Shown here: one piece after another, positions 36,101-44,235 of the stretch
Layout of the letters: each line of letters starts with the position of its first letter
Numbering within the stretch: the stretch's first letter is position 1
Assembly (NCBI GenBank): GCA_900540475.1
Contig: UQGG01000002.1
Coordinates: 1 to 64,000, forward strand
Source of the DNA: an uncultured Robinsoniella sp.
GTDB taxonomy: Bacteria > Bacillota > Clostridia > Lachnospirales > Lachnospiraceae
Reading direction: 5' to 3'
DNA length: 64,000 nucleotides
Position numbers and translations under genes: made by a program
The notes under the pieces: model-generated
Databases searched by the model: none
Told to the model about the DNA's origin: nothing
What the model saw: only the letters and a program-made list of their open reading frames with translations

Positions 36101-39100
36101 TTGTAATCTCGGTATATTCCGCTCTTTCCAAAGCCCCCTGTGCTTCTTTTAATGTTTTTGCCAGCTGATCCGCTTTATCCTGGGTCAGTTCTCTTGATTC
36201 CACAGCATCCTTGGCATTCTTCAATGCCTTTTGGAACAGATACCAGCTGTCTTTTGTATAATTTTCATTGGTAATTACTTCTGCTGCGGCTATTGCCTGA
36301 TTCAGGGTGTCTTTATTTACCACATTTTCGTGAGGATCCAGATTCAGACTGAACTCCAGCGCTTTTCCTAATTCACTGTGAACGGAGAAATCCAGGCTGC
36401 CTGCTTCTTTCATAGAATCCGGCAGTACAAATTGAAAGCCTGCCCTCTTTCCCTGTGCCTTTACTTGATTTACATAGAGATCTTTCCCCTCCAGTTTCAC
36501 ACGGATGACCGCTTGTGAATTGGAAGTCACTCCCGCTGCAGTGGCATTTACCATTCTGGTATTTTTATCATAGCTGATTCCAATGGTATTTTCCTTCGTA
36601 TCGGGATTAACCGGAGCCGATTGCATTTCGGTTCCCTCTGCTTTGATCCAGGTATTATAGGCTATTGCTTCATCTGCAGCATTTGTCACCAGAATCTGAA
36701 GTACTTTGTTACTTACATCCTCCGGGAACGTATAGCTTCCCGTATAATGGAGGGTTTCTGCGCCCTTAATTACAATGGGGTCTTCCTGTACATCAAGAAG
36801 CTTCCATCCTTTTTCAATATCATATAACAGATAAGATACTTTGCCTTCTATATCCGATGCACTTTTATTTTTAAGATCCATCACAGTCTGGAAGGTCTCT
36901 CCCCCGCGGGGTTCGGATACAACTGTGTTATTGGCGTATTTCATCTGTGCCGGATCTGTAAGCACGTTTAAGATATCCTGTTCTTCCTGGTACACCTGAA
37001 ATGCATCCACAATCATATACACGCCGGATTTCTTCTCACCCCGCAGCTTATAGTTCCCCTGTGACAATACAGGTGATGTATACACGGTCTGCTGGTAGAG
37101 ACGGCTGTTATCTTTACAGCTGATTGTCTTCCTGTCAACCTCTTCTCCCGTATCTGCATTGGTCAGGATCATTTCTATATCGCCCTGATCTGAGTATTTT
37201 CTGGTGACATACTCTATCTTCGTTCCCTGAAACGCAACTTCAAACCATGCGGACTGTGCCTGTTTGATATCCGGGAATGCACATACCGTAGATCCCTGGT
37301 CATCGCTCTTTCTGGAATCAAAATACCAGGCGTCTTGGGTATATAAGTCTGTGGAAACCTGGGTACTGTATGTTACCTCCGGGTCATTGCAGTCAATATA
37401 GCGGGATGTTCCGTCTGCCTTGTGGTAGCTTAAGGTCTGCATACTGTTTGTTCGGTGTATATCCAGTATCACTAACGCATTGGACTCTATTTTCTTTAAC
37501 TCTGAAAAGAAGGATTTCTTATCACTTAAAGCTGCTCCGTTTACGGATTTAACAATGTCCCGCTTCCGGTAGCCCAGTGCATACGCCTCACTGCCCTCCG
37601 GCACTTCTTCAAAATAAATGCCTTTATAATCATTGGATGCGGTAGAAGAAATAATGTTATCATCTATTCCCGTCACCGTTGCGCCCTTCCACTCTTCTCT
37701 CTGGAGAATATCAGAACCTCCTGAACCGGAATCAATTTTTGCATAAATCGGAGCCTTGCACGGGCATCCCGGCTTTCCAAACTGATCCATGGCGAAGTTT
37801 TCAAATCCTACCTGTTCCATGCCCTCCTCATTTAATACCGTATAGTCATTACTTCTGGCATTTTTAAATTCGGGATTTACATCGATCAGCGCATTTTTAT
37901 CGTAATCATTCTGTGCCTTATTTACATGGTACCAGGAAGGAAGATTGATCTTCGCACCGAAATCATAGTACCAGTTTTTATCTACGGCATATTCAGCCTG
38001 TTTAAATCTGTTTTCATCTACTACTGCAAACCCATAAGGCGTGGTATTAGCCACGATATTGCTGTAGATTTCATCTCCTGCTTCTTTATAGGATACGTGA
38101 ATCTGGAATTGTCCGTCCAGAATAATATTGTTATATACTTTCCGGTCAAAGCCTTCCCTTAACTTAATTCCCAGCCCCAGACAGAGGTTGTTGTAAATTT
38201 CATAGTTGGAAGAACCGTCATCTAAATCAATGCCCCAGGTATGGGGAGCGTCAGAATCATGCTGGAACCGATTATCATGAATCTTATTGGTCTGGTATGC
38301 ATCGATCAGGGCAAGGTCATATACTTTTGCGTCCTTTTCGTAATTCCTGATCAGATCCCCGCTTTCACCGCTTGCATTGTATTTCGGTACAGACCAGAAA
38401 CGGTCTCTTCCCCAGGAGTTAAACGGACCGTGGTCGGTAGTCTCTAACTGGGCATTATATACATCATTATAAGCAATCTCATGTCCGCCGAATGTACCGT
38501 CATTGACGTTGATACAGGAACGGGCACTTTTGTGGATCGTATTGTGCAGAATTTTGATCCTGCTGCTCACTGACAGATTCACGCCGCAGGACTGCTTCTC
38601 AAAAATTCCCAGATTTTCCATATGGTTATTGGTAATCTCGATATCTCTGGGATAGTCTTCCGTTGCAGGTCCCACTTTTTCCGGGAAATCTACGCTGGTC
38701 TTATGCACCTGTAGATCTGGATACAGCGCATGTTCCCAGAATGATGCTTCATAAGCGGACTTAGGATCTCCCACTACCTGAACAGCTGTGGCGCCGATAT
38801 CTATAAATTCATTGTTATCCACAATATGACTGTCGTTATATCCATACATGAAGATTCCATTTCCTCCCATGTGGTTAAAGTTAGAATTTACCACCTGAAT
38901 ATTCCTGGCATTTTCCATGTAGACAGCGCCTGCCCTTACCACACACCAGTCCCCTCTCATCAGAGGAATGTATTCTTTGCCTTCTTCATTTACGGTGAAC
39001 ATAGTTCTCTTCGTTCCAAAATAGGTAAATCCATCTAGTGTAATATCCTCTGCGGGATGTGCGCTGTCCTCTCCTTCTATACGGATGATATCTGTAGTTA

Positions 39101-39950
39101 CTGCTGCTTCCACAGATACATCGTTTAAATCTATCCCCTCTTCGGGATAAACATAAAGATTTCCTTCTTTATTATCGTAATACCATTCTTTGGATGCATC
39201 CAGTTCCTCAAATACATTTTCGATCATCACCGCATTGTCTTTCATTCCATTTCCACGGTTGTTATCACCAACCCACTGGTAATCCAGACCTAATGCATTA
39301 GACGTATTTTTACCTGTAATGATATAATCGTTTCCGCCCCATCCATTGCTGTGAATCGCACGGATATACCCTCCCGTGGGATCATTGTAATTTTTAACCC
39401 GGGATTTGATATCTGCTCTTGTAGTTGCACCTTCCAGCGGAAGCACTCCCGGTACAGCATTTGGATATCTTGCCAGCACCTGCTCTTCCTTATCCAGAAA
39501 TAGTTTATCGATTCCAAGATTGGGATCAACTTTTGTGACCTTGATATTGGGATTGCCTGCATAGTCACTCCAGGTTAACTGGTCAAAAGTGACTGCACCG
39601 CTTAATTCCACGGCCTCTCCGTCATAATTGCGGAAGGTAATGCCGGAGTCCTGCCCGGTCAGTTCCAATGTATTCTCAAAGAAGTACGTACCTCCCCTTA
39701 CAAATACCGTGGTATTCTCCTGATTTTGTTCTCTGACAGCATCCCTGGCTCTTTCAAAGGTTGCAAATGGCTTCTCCAGTGTGCCATTTCCCGTAAGATC
39801 GTTGCCGTTCACCGCCACATACAAAGCATTTCCCGTACTCTCCTGGGCATATGCCACACTTCCTTCCGTCCCCGGAAGCCCCATTCCTGTTGTTGTCAGC
39901 ATCGCCGACGCCAGCAGTACTGCCATTCCTTTTTTACTTCTCCTTTTCAT
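33132..39950 (-). CDS. Giant secreted parallel beta-helix protein with PDZ, Ig-like and fibronectin-like domains
   Basis: The 2272-residue protein has a signal peptide (1-35, AYA/QE), a right-handed beta-helix (about 40-720) starting YVAVNGNDLTGNGTLEKPFA, as in GH141 and polysaccharide lyase relatives, a PDZ-like domain (about 770-845, YALGYRKRDIVKSVNG), two related beta-sandwich modules (about 870-985 and 1295-1405), FIVAR-like helical pairs (1212-1285 and 1413-1480), seven Big_2 Ig-like repeats (1483-2092) and two fibronectin-like domains (2096-2272). No wall-sorting signal is seen. The catalytic residues of the helix domain cannot be assigned by eye. A surface-bound glycan hydrolase or lyase is the likeliest role. 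It has the same C-terminal module as the GH2 enzyme. Confidence 0.85.
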   Translation of the reverse strand: MKRRSKKGMAVLLASAMLTTTGMGLPGTEGSVAYAQESTGNALYVAVNGNDLTGNGTLEKPFATFERARDAVREQNQENTTVFVRGGTYFFENTLELTGQDSGITFRNYDGEAVELSGAVTFDQLTWSDYAGNPNIKVTKVDPNLGIDKLFLDKEEQVLARYPNAVPGVLPLEGATTRADIKSRVKNYNDPTGGYIRAIHSNGWGGNDYIITGKNTSNALGLDYQWVGDNNRGNGMKDNAVMIENVFEELDASKEWYYDNKEGNLYVYPEEGIDLNDVSVEAAVTTDIIRIEGEDSAHPAEDITLDGFTYFGTKRTMFTVNEEGKEYIPLMRGDWCVVRAGAVYMENARNIQVVNSNFNHMGGNGIFMYGYNDSHIVDNNEFIDIGATAVQVVGDPKSAYEASFWEHALYPDLQVHKTSVDFPEKVGPATEDYPRDIEITNNHMENLGIFEKQSCGVNLSVSSRIKILHNTIHKSARSCINVNDGTFGGHEIAYNDVYNAQLETTDHGPFNSWGRDRFWSVPKYNASGESGDLIRNYEKDAKVYDLALIDAYQTNKIHDNRFQHDSDAPHTWGIDLDDGSSNYEIYNNLCLGLGIKLREGFDRKVYNNIILDGQFQIHVSYKEAGDEIYSNIVANTTPYGFAVVDENRFKQAEYAVDKNWYYDFGAKINLPSWYHVNKAQNDYDKNALIDVNPEFKNARSNDYTVLNEEGMEQVGFENFAMDQFGKPGCPCKAPIYAKIDSGSGGSDILQREEWKGATVTGIDDNIISSTASNDYKGIYFEEVPEGSEAYALGYRKRDIVKSVNGAALSDKKSFFSELKKIESNALVILDIHRTNSMQTLSYHKADGTSRYIDCNDPEVTYSTQVSTDLYTQDAWYFDSRKSDDQGSTVCAFPDIKQAQSAWFEVAFQGTKIEYVTRKYSDQGDIEMILTNADTGEEVDRKTISCKDNSRLYQQTVYTSPVLSQGNYKLRGEKKSGVYMIVDAFQVYQEEQDILNVLTDPAQMKYANNTVVSEPRGGETFQTVMDLKNKSASDIEGKVSYLLYDIEKGWKLLDVQEDPIVIKGAETLHYTGSYTFPEDVSNKVLQILVTNAADEAIAYNTWIKAEGTEMQSAPVNPDTKENTIGISYDKNTRMVNATAAGVTSNSQAVIRVKLEGKDLYVNQVKAQGKRAGFQFVLPDSMKEAGSLDFSVHSELGKALEFSLNLDPHENVVNKDTLNQAIAAAEVITNENYTKDSWYLFQKALKNAKDAVESRELTQDKADQLAKTLKEAQGALERAEYTEITKGNSDEVNRTGEWTVRANSESCDTTVKDSFAEFEFEGNAIEWYGVTASDHGIAEVSIEDQNGALVEGSRKIVDCYTATRGTDVLLYQFRGLDPKGNYKIIVKQDGKNASAGSTYVEIYSFRVQKTESESVDKTALQALYDTVASYKESDYTAESFAKLTTAAELALKVLEGDEAGNAEVSDTSSQLQDAIDNLVRVVKAEGVAISQAEARLEPGETLQLAANVKPENATNKNITWVSSNEQAAAVDQSGVVSAVADGVSVIKAITQDGGFQAECTVTVEETVKVTSVSLDCNAARFTHMDDTLQLTAVITPENAKNTKVEWASSDSAIADVDENGLVTPVANGVAVITVTTEDGGFTDRCKITVDIPNEPVKVTGIQLDTQSATLTEEGETLKLNGKVEPENAYNQEVMWKSFNEAAAIVDENGLVTAAANGTAIIAVTTRDGGYVALCEVTVAIPEPVIQVTGISLEPETALLKGLGDKLSLNPVVMPENATDKTITYRSSNPDAATVDEKGVVTAAGEGETVITAATNDGGFEAVCKVKVEIPVENVNVTGVTLGQTDALLTKANETLHLVPQILPENATNKKVQWNSSNTDAADVDDNGVVTAKANGESVITVTTEDGGFTAQCRVKVEIPVRVEGIQLSHDYARLDKEGATLQLQAIINPDNAENKNVTFTTTAPEVAQVSGGGLITARSNGQAAVIATTEDGRFTAVCIVTVDIKAPHVAVTGVKLDKTEVNLTAKGESVNLKAVVEPEGATNKGVLWTSSNTGIALVSQSGVVTAVGNGTVTVTAVTAEGEKAASCKVNVKIPVPVQKPAKVTGLKVSSAVYSMKISWNKAADAKSYRIYIYRDGKWRTAGSTASNSFTLKKLKAGNRYSVKVAAVNQAGTGPDSTVLKTAARPQKAVMKSIVKTGSSKVKITYKKVTCSGYQIQMKSGKGSYKQIKTTGKTSYTINKLKKGTKYSFKVRAYRKVGSKIYYGKYSNPKTYTLK
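33675..35504 (-). repeat. Seven tandem Big_2 Ig-like repeats (coding)
   Basis: Seven units of about 85 residues repeat the pattern L-x-P-E/D-N-A-x-N-K ... W-x-S-S-N ... V-D-x-x-G-x-V-T-A ... TTEDGGF. Units start near residues 1483, 1566, 1654, 1742, 1832, 1918 and 2006. They probably form a stalk. Confidence 0.85.
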
Positions 39951-40017
39951 ATCTGATCCTCTCTTCTTCCTGTTTTCTTCCTGTTTTCACGTAATTGATT
40001 GTTCCGGATACAGGTTC

Positions 40018-40046
40018 ATTATATCCTGCTTCTATCTGCTGTTTAA
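40018..40046 (-). promoter_or_regulatory. Possible promoter of the beta-helix protein gene
   Basis: A consensus TATAAT (40018-40023 on the minus strand) lies 70 bases before the start, with a weak TTAAAC 17 bases upstream. Confidence 0.35.
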
Positions 40047-40089
40047 TAAACTATCTTCCACAAAAGTACAACTTTCTTACACACTTACA

Positions 40090-40150
40090 CAGCTGCCCGT
40101 TCTGCATTAAGTCTTCCAGCTGCCAGAAAGCAATTTTAAAACACGCTCTA
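40090..40150 (-). repeat. Dispersed palindromic element arm (copy E)
   Basis: On the minus strand it begins TAGAGCGTGTTTTAAAATTGC and contains two CAGCTG sites. The TAG is the stop codon of the response regulator gene. It matches the right arm of copy C closely (GCTGCCAGAAAGC in both). Confidence 0.65.
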
Positions 40151-41758
40151 ACGTACCATCCTCATATACTCCCTTGGCGTCTTTCCCGTATACTTTTTGA
40201 AGATACTGCTGAAATACTGCGGATTCTCATATCCTACGGACTCTGATACCTCATATATTTTCATTGAGGTATTCTCCATCATTCCTTTTGCTTTCTCTAT
40301 TCTCTTTTTCGTCAGCGCCTCTACGAAAGTGACTCCTGTATAATGTTTAAACAGGTAGCTGAAATGGCTGACGCTGACTGCCAGATATCCGCAAATGGAA
40401 TTTAAGGAAATATCTGCATTCTGATAATGTTTGTCTATGTAGTCGTGGGCAAGCATGACCTGTCTCTGGTAATAACCATCTTTTTCTGTAGCCAGCGCTT
40501 TTCCTGTTTTGATACATGCCTCTTCCAGATGGCGTGCCACACATTCCAGATTCTCATCTTCATATATGGCAACCTGCAGACGCTTCATCTCATAACGAAT
40601 CTCCCCGTCCCTGACCTGGATTTCATCCATCAGGTTCATCAGTGCCATCATAATATTCTGTACATTGATGGTACAAACTTTTTTGGATACCCAGGATGTC
40701 TGCAGATCATTAATAAATGCCGACAGTTCCCTGCCGATGCAGTCCCGGTCATTCTTCTTTACCGCCAGGGTGATTCTGGAAATCCAATCTTTCATATCAA
40801 TGTTTTTTTCGCCCCGGACATTGCGAAAATCTTTGGCAAAGTATATTTCCCTCGCTTTTGATAAAAACCGGTATTCCAGTACATTTCCCGCACTTAGGTA
40901 TGCTTTGTCCAAAGCGGTGATTGCCTCTGTAAACTCTCCGACACCCAGTACCACATCCAGCTTCAGAAAAGTATCAATATTCTGTTTTATATGCCTGCAG
41001 TATTCTAAACTTTTAAAATCTAGTTCCCGGGGTCCGTCTGCTCCTAATATCACAACTGTTCTGGATTCTTTGTCCTGAAATACAACACCATTTCCCGACT
41101 GTGATAATACTTCTTCTGCTACATTTAATATGGCAAACAGTGCAAGGTCTTTGTTATCCTGAAAGGAACTCCTGCTAAATACCGTATCGTCTTTTGCTTC
41201 GATGAGAATCACCGTGAAATAATTCCCGGAAAGACGGATATCCATTTCCTTCATCTTCTTTGCAATTTCCTGAGGCATCATCTGCCCCAGAATCAGATGG
41301 TTTAGAAATTCTCTTTTTAATATCTGGCGGCTGTTATAATAAGCCCCCCTGATCTTCTTCATACTGGTCAGCCATTGATTTTCATAATCCAGATTCTGGC
41401 GGATCTTGGTTAACGTGTCGGACAGTTCATATGCACTGATGGGTTTTAAGATATATTCGATTACCTTATATCGGATCGCCTGTTTTGCATATTCAAACTC
41501 ATCGTATCCGCTGATGACCACAACTTTAATTCCGGGATAATTCTGGTATACATACTTTGTAAGTTCAATTCCATCCATATGAGGCATCCGTATATCCGTA
41601 AGCAGCAGATCCGGCGGTGTTTCCCGGATTGCTTCCACAGCCTCCTTTCCATTTCTGCAGGTTCCCATCAGCCGGAATCCCAGCTCCGACCAGTGCACAT
41701 TGTCCCGTACCGCTTCCCTGATCAATACTTCATCATCTACTAACAGTACCTTATACAT
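40148..41758 (-). CDS. YesN-type response regulator, AraC-family output (536 aa)
   Basis: An N-terminal receiver domain (1-120) carries the phospho-acceptor Asp55 in LLTDIRMP, with acidic D8/D9 and Lys near 104. The middle region (about 135-420) is the variable YesN linker, and the last 100 residues are an AraC-type double helix-turn-helix (ending YFSSIFKKYTGKTPREYMR). Such regulators switch on genes for glycan uptake. No kinase is directly adjacent in this transcript; the nearest one is at 44.2 kb with its own regulator. It precedes the giant beta-helix gene in the direction of transcription and is a candidate activator of it. GGGAGG precedes the ATG. Confidence 0.9.
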   Translation of the reverse strand: MYKVLLVDDEVLIREAVRDNVHWSELGFRLMGTCRNGKEAVEAIRETPPDLLLTDIRMPHMDGIELTKYVYQNYPGIKVVVISGYDEFEYAKQAIRYKVIEYILKPISAYELSDTLTKIRQNLDYENQWLTSMKKIRGAYYNSRQILKREFLNHLILGQMMPQEIAKKMKEMDIRLSGNYFTVILIEAKDDTVFSRSSFQDNKDLALFAILNVAEEVLSQSGNGVVFQDKESRTVVILGADGPRELDFKSLEYCRHIKQNIDTFLKLDVVLGVGEFTEAITALDKAYLSAGNVLEYRFLSKAREIYFAKDFRNVRGEKNIDMKDWISRITLAVKKNDRDCIGRELSAFINDLQTSWVSKKVCTINVQNIMMALMNLMDEIQVRDGEIRYEMKRLQVAIYEDENLECVARHLEEACIKTGKALATEKDGYYQRQVMLAHDYIDKHYQNADISLNSICGYLAVSVSHFSYLFKHYTGVTFVEALTKKRIEKAKGMMENTSMKIYEVSESVGYENPQYFSSIFKKYTGKTPREYMRMVR

Positions 41759-41993
41759 GCTTCCTCCCTTCCCATTGGTTTTTAAACCCGTTCTGTAACT
41801 CCTTTTATTAGTTATTTACAAGTCCATCATAACTTAATGAATCTTATTTTTCATTTCAGATCTTCTTTAAAAGGTTTGAAATTTTACGGACTTTGATTGG
41901 ATTCATTTTATCAATTCCTGTCCCTTCGTTGAACCTGATATTCTACGAATCTTCCTGTAATTCTACGATTTTCTCCCAAATGCATTTTTGGAC

Positions 41994-42032
41994 AAAAAAA
42001 TACCGGTACAGCAGTTAACCGTACAGGTATTT
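41994..42032 (-). terminator. Intrinsic terminator after the MerR gene
   Basis: Outer arms AAATACC/GGTATTT and inner GTAC/GTAC (stem 41998-42032) are followed on the minus strand by a run of T. Confidence 0.85.
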
Positions 42033-42045
42033 GATTCTGGAATAA

Positions 42046-42864
42046 TCATTCTATTTTTTCCAATGGGATTTGTATTTCTGTGAGGTAATTGTCAATGCTT
42101 GTTTCATTCCAGGGACCCCGGTGGACAATTTGTCTGCTTTGTCCCAGCATTTTATACTGGCTGTGTTCTTCCAGCCAGCCTGCAAAGGAACGAAACACAC
42201 CGGAAATATTTTCAAAAGTACCGTAGACCATGGTACTTGCCATAATGGGTACCGGGTCAATATCCCGAAATTTGAAGCCCTCCTGATCCTTTCCCATACG
42301 CTGAACCGGCGCACAGATTTCAATATCCACATTTTTTTCCCGGTAATCAGAATCATGATAGATGGCAAAGGTATTGTTTGAAACCGAAATTTTATTTTTC
42401 ACTGCAAATGCGGTCATTTCCTTCCACAGCTGTCCTTCCGAATAATAAGAGGGCACAACCCGCCTCAGAGAAAGCACCTGGGCGCCCGGAACGGATTTTA
42501 TGGACACATTGTAATGAATCTCTATTTTTTCCTGGCGGATATCCTCTTTTGCCTGGTCTATTTTAGACAATTTATCCTGTTCTGCTTTAATCGCCCGTTC
42601 GATCTCAATGCGTTTGCTGTCCAGCTGCTTTACAATATATGCATCATCCCACTGATGGAGGGCCGCCGCGATATCCTGAACATGAAATCCCAAATCACGC
42701 AAAAATATTATTTTATTCAACACTGCGATCTGATCGGCAGAATACAATCGGTAATTTGTAAAACGATCGGTTACCGATGGTTTTAACAATCCCGTCTCGT
42801 CATAATATCTCAACATCCGAATTGAAACCTGGGTCAATTTTGAAAACTCGCCTATCTTAAACAT
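42046..42864 (-). CDS. MerR-family regulator with GyrI-like effector domain
   Basis: The 272-residue protein has a MerR helix-turn-helix (1-70, IGEFSKLTQVSIRMLRYYDE), a coiled-coil (about 75-120) and a GyrI-like ligand domain (about 125-272), the BmrR layout. These activators bind lipophilic cations or drugs and bend promoters with a long spacer. No efflux gene is next to it; it lies after the solute-binding protein gene and is followed by a strong terminator. An own promoter with a 19-bp spacer is visible upstream. Confidence 0.88.
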   Translation of the reverse strand: MFKIGEFSKLTQVSIRMLRYYDETGLLKPSVTDRFTNYRLYSADQIAVLNKIIFLRDLGFHVQDIAAALHQWDDAYIVKQLDSKRIEIERAIKAEQDKLSKIDQAKEDIRQEKIEIHYNVSIKSVPGAQVLSLRRVVPSYYSEGQLWKEMTAFAVKNKISVSNNTFAIYHDSDYREKNVDIEICAPVQRMGKDQEGFKFRDIDPVPIMASTMVYGTFENISGVFRSFAGWLEEHSQYKMLGQSRQIVHRGPWNETSIDNYLTEIQIPLEKIE

Positions 42865-42887
42865 ACTTCTGCCTCCTGCTCTGTGTG

Positions 42888-42918
42888 ATTATAATGTATT
42901 TTCTTACTGTTCTGTCCA
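42888..42918 (-). promoter_or_regulatory. MerR-type promoter of the GyrI-like regulator
   Basis: TGGACA (42913-42918), a 19-base spacer and TATAAT (42888-42893) on the minus strand. The long spacer fits control by the MerR protein encoded right after. The -35 lies inside the end of the preceding gene. Confidence 0.5.
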
Positions 42919-44184
42919 CTCTGACTGCTGGCTGCTGATCCGGTACTGCTCTAATTTTTCCATTACCTCTTCTGCCCCCTGTCCCAGGATCAGGTCCGGG
43001 ATTAAGTGGTACCCTCTGTATTCCGTCATGTCCACAGACGGTGGATCTTCCGCGTAAAGGTGTGCCGTCTGTGCAATTACCGACTTGACAAAGGGGTCTG
43101 TTACCTCTACATTCCGGTTTGCCGGGATATAGCCGTCTTCTAAATGAATCGACTGGATCTCTACACTTGTATATTCCTTGATGATCTCAATTGCAGCTTC
43201 CATGTTTTTGCTGTTTTTCGGAATAAATAATGCATTATCTCCAGAATGATTGGCATCAGTATCCCCAATCCGGGGCCAGGGCACAACCACCGTTTCGATT
43301 CCACGTTTTTTCGCTTCCCTGGCAGTTGCCTGTGCACCCGTTCCGATCTCGGTGATCATTGCGGTTTCTCCCTTCATAAATCCAGCCTTTATTTCATCCA
43401 CCCGGGCTGTAACCGCCTGCTCTCCCGGATACATATATCCTTTGTCATATAGGGATTGAATTGTCTGTAATGTTTCCCTGGATTCTTTCCCGTCAAGAGG
43501 AAGACTGCCTTTTGTGTACCGCTCATAGGTTCCATTGCTCAAACTGGCTGAAAGCATTCCATTTCGGTAAAGCCAGCCGCCATGCCCCATGTCGCCGGCA
43601 TTGGAAAATGGGTACACGCCCAGTCTTTTTATCTTTTCACAGGCACTTTCGAATTCCTCATAGTTCCAGGAGTCCGGGATGGATACCTCCGCCCTGTTTA
43701 AAAGCTCCTTATTTGCAAGGATGACCGGAAAATTTGACTCCCAGGGCACTGCCAGAATCCTGCCGTTGACACATGCCTCCTCCAGGGCGCTGGGACGAAA
43801 CTGTGCCCTCCAGTCCGGGTCTGCATCCAGATAAGGCTTTAAATCCACTGCCATGTCCTCCAACAATACAATTCTGTTCATTTCAAAATTATAGATATCA
43901 CACGGCTTTCCGGAAATAATTTCCCTTCGCACAATTTTCTCCTGATTCTGCCACTCCACCGGAAGTGATTCTATGGTATATTTATTCCTGAATTTTTCCT
44001 GGAGCTTGTCCATCATACGTACACTGGACGTATATTCCAGTACTCTGCCGTAAAAACGTATCTTTTTATTCTGTGTTTTCCCGCTTTCTTCCGTCTCCTG
44101 CCGCTTCGGTACGCCGCAGCTTCCTAGAATCACGACTGCCATAAACGCTGATAATACCAGTACCATTCCTTTGCTCTTTTTCAT
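42904..44184 (-). CDS. ABC-type sugar-binding lipoprotein
   Basis: The 426-residue protein has a lipoprotein signal with lipobox LGSC (Cys23), then the pattern of family 1 extracellular solute-binding proteins: WSYEEF-like segment WNYEEFESACEKIKRLG, GDMGHGGW and a C-terminal helical part. It would bind an oligosaccharide outside the membrane. No permease or ATPase gene accompanies it; instead it follows the histidine kinase gene by about 50 bp. It may deliver ligand to the kinase or to a transporter encoded elsewhere. Confidence 0.85.
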   Translation of the reverse strand: MKKSKGMVLVLSAFMAVVILGSCGVPKRQETEESGKTQNKKIRFYGRVLEYTSSVRMMDKLQEKFRNKYTIESLPVEWQNQEKIVRREIISGKPCDIYNFEMNRIVLLEDMAVDLKPYLDADPDWRAQFRPSALEEACVNGRILAVPWESNFPVILANKELLNRAEVSIPDSWNYEEFESACEKIKRLGVYPFSNAGDMGHGGWLYRNGMLSASLSNGTYERYTKGSLPLDGKESRETLQTIQSLYDKGYMYPGEQAVTARVDEIKAGFMKGETAMITEIGTGAQATAREAKKRGIETVVVPWPRIGDTDANHSGDNALFIPKNSKNMEAAIEIIKEYTSVEIQSIHLEDGYIPANRNVEVTDPFVKSVIAQTAHLYAEDPPSVDMTEYRGYHLIPDLILGQGAEEVMEKLEQYRISSQQSEWTEQ

Positions 44185-44235
44185 GATAACATCACTCCGA
44201 ATCCATTATTACCACACACGAGCCTCTTCGGGACA

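Noticed and set aside
33132..39950. Phage or conjugative element origin of the giant proteins
   Set aside because: No integrase, relaxase, structural phage gene or attachment-site duplication was seen around them. Their base use looks similar to the neighbours by eye.
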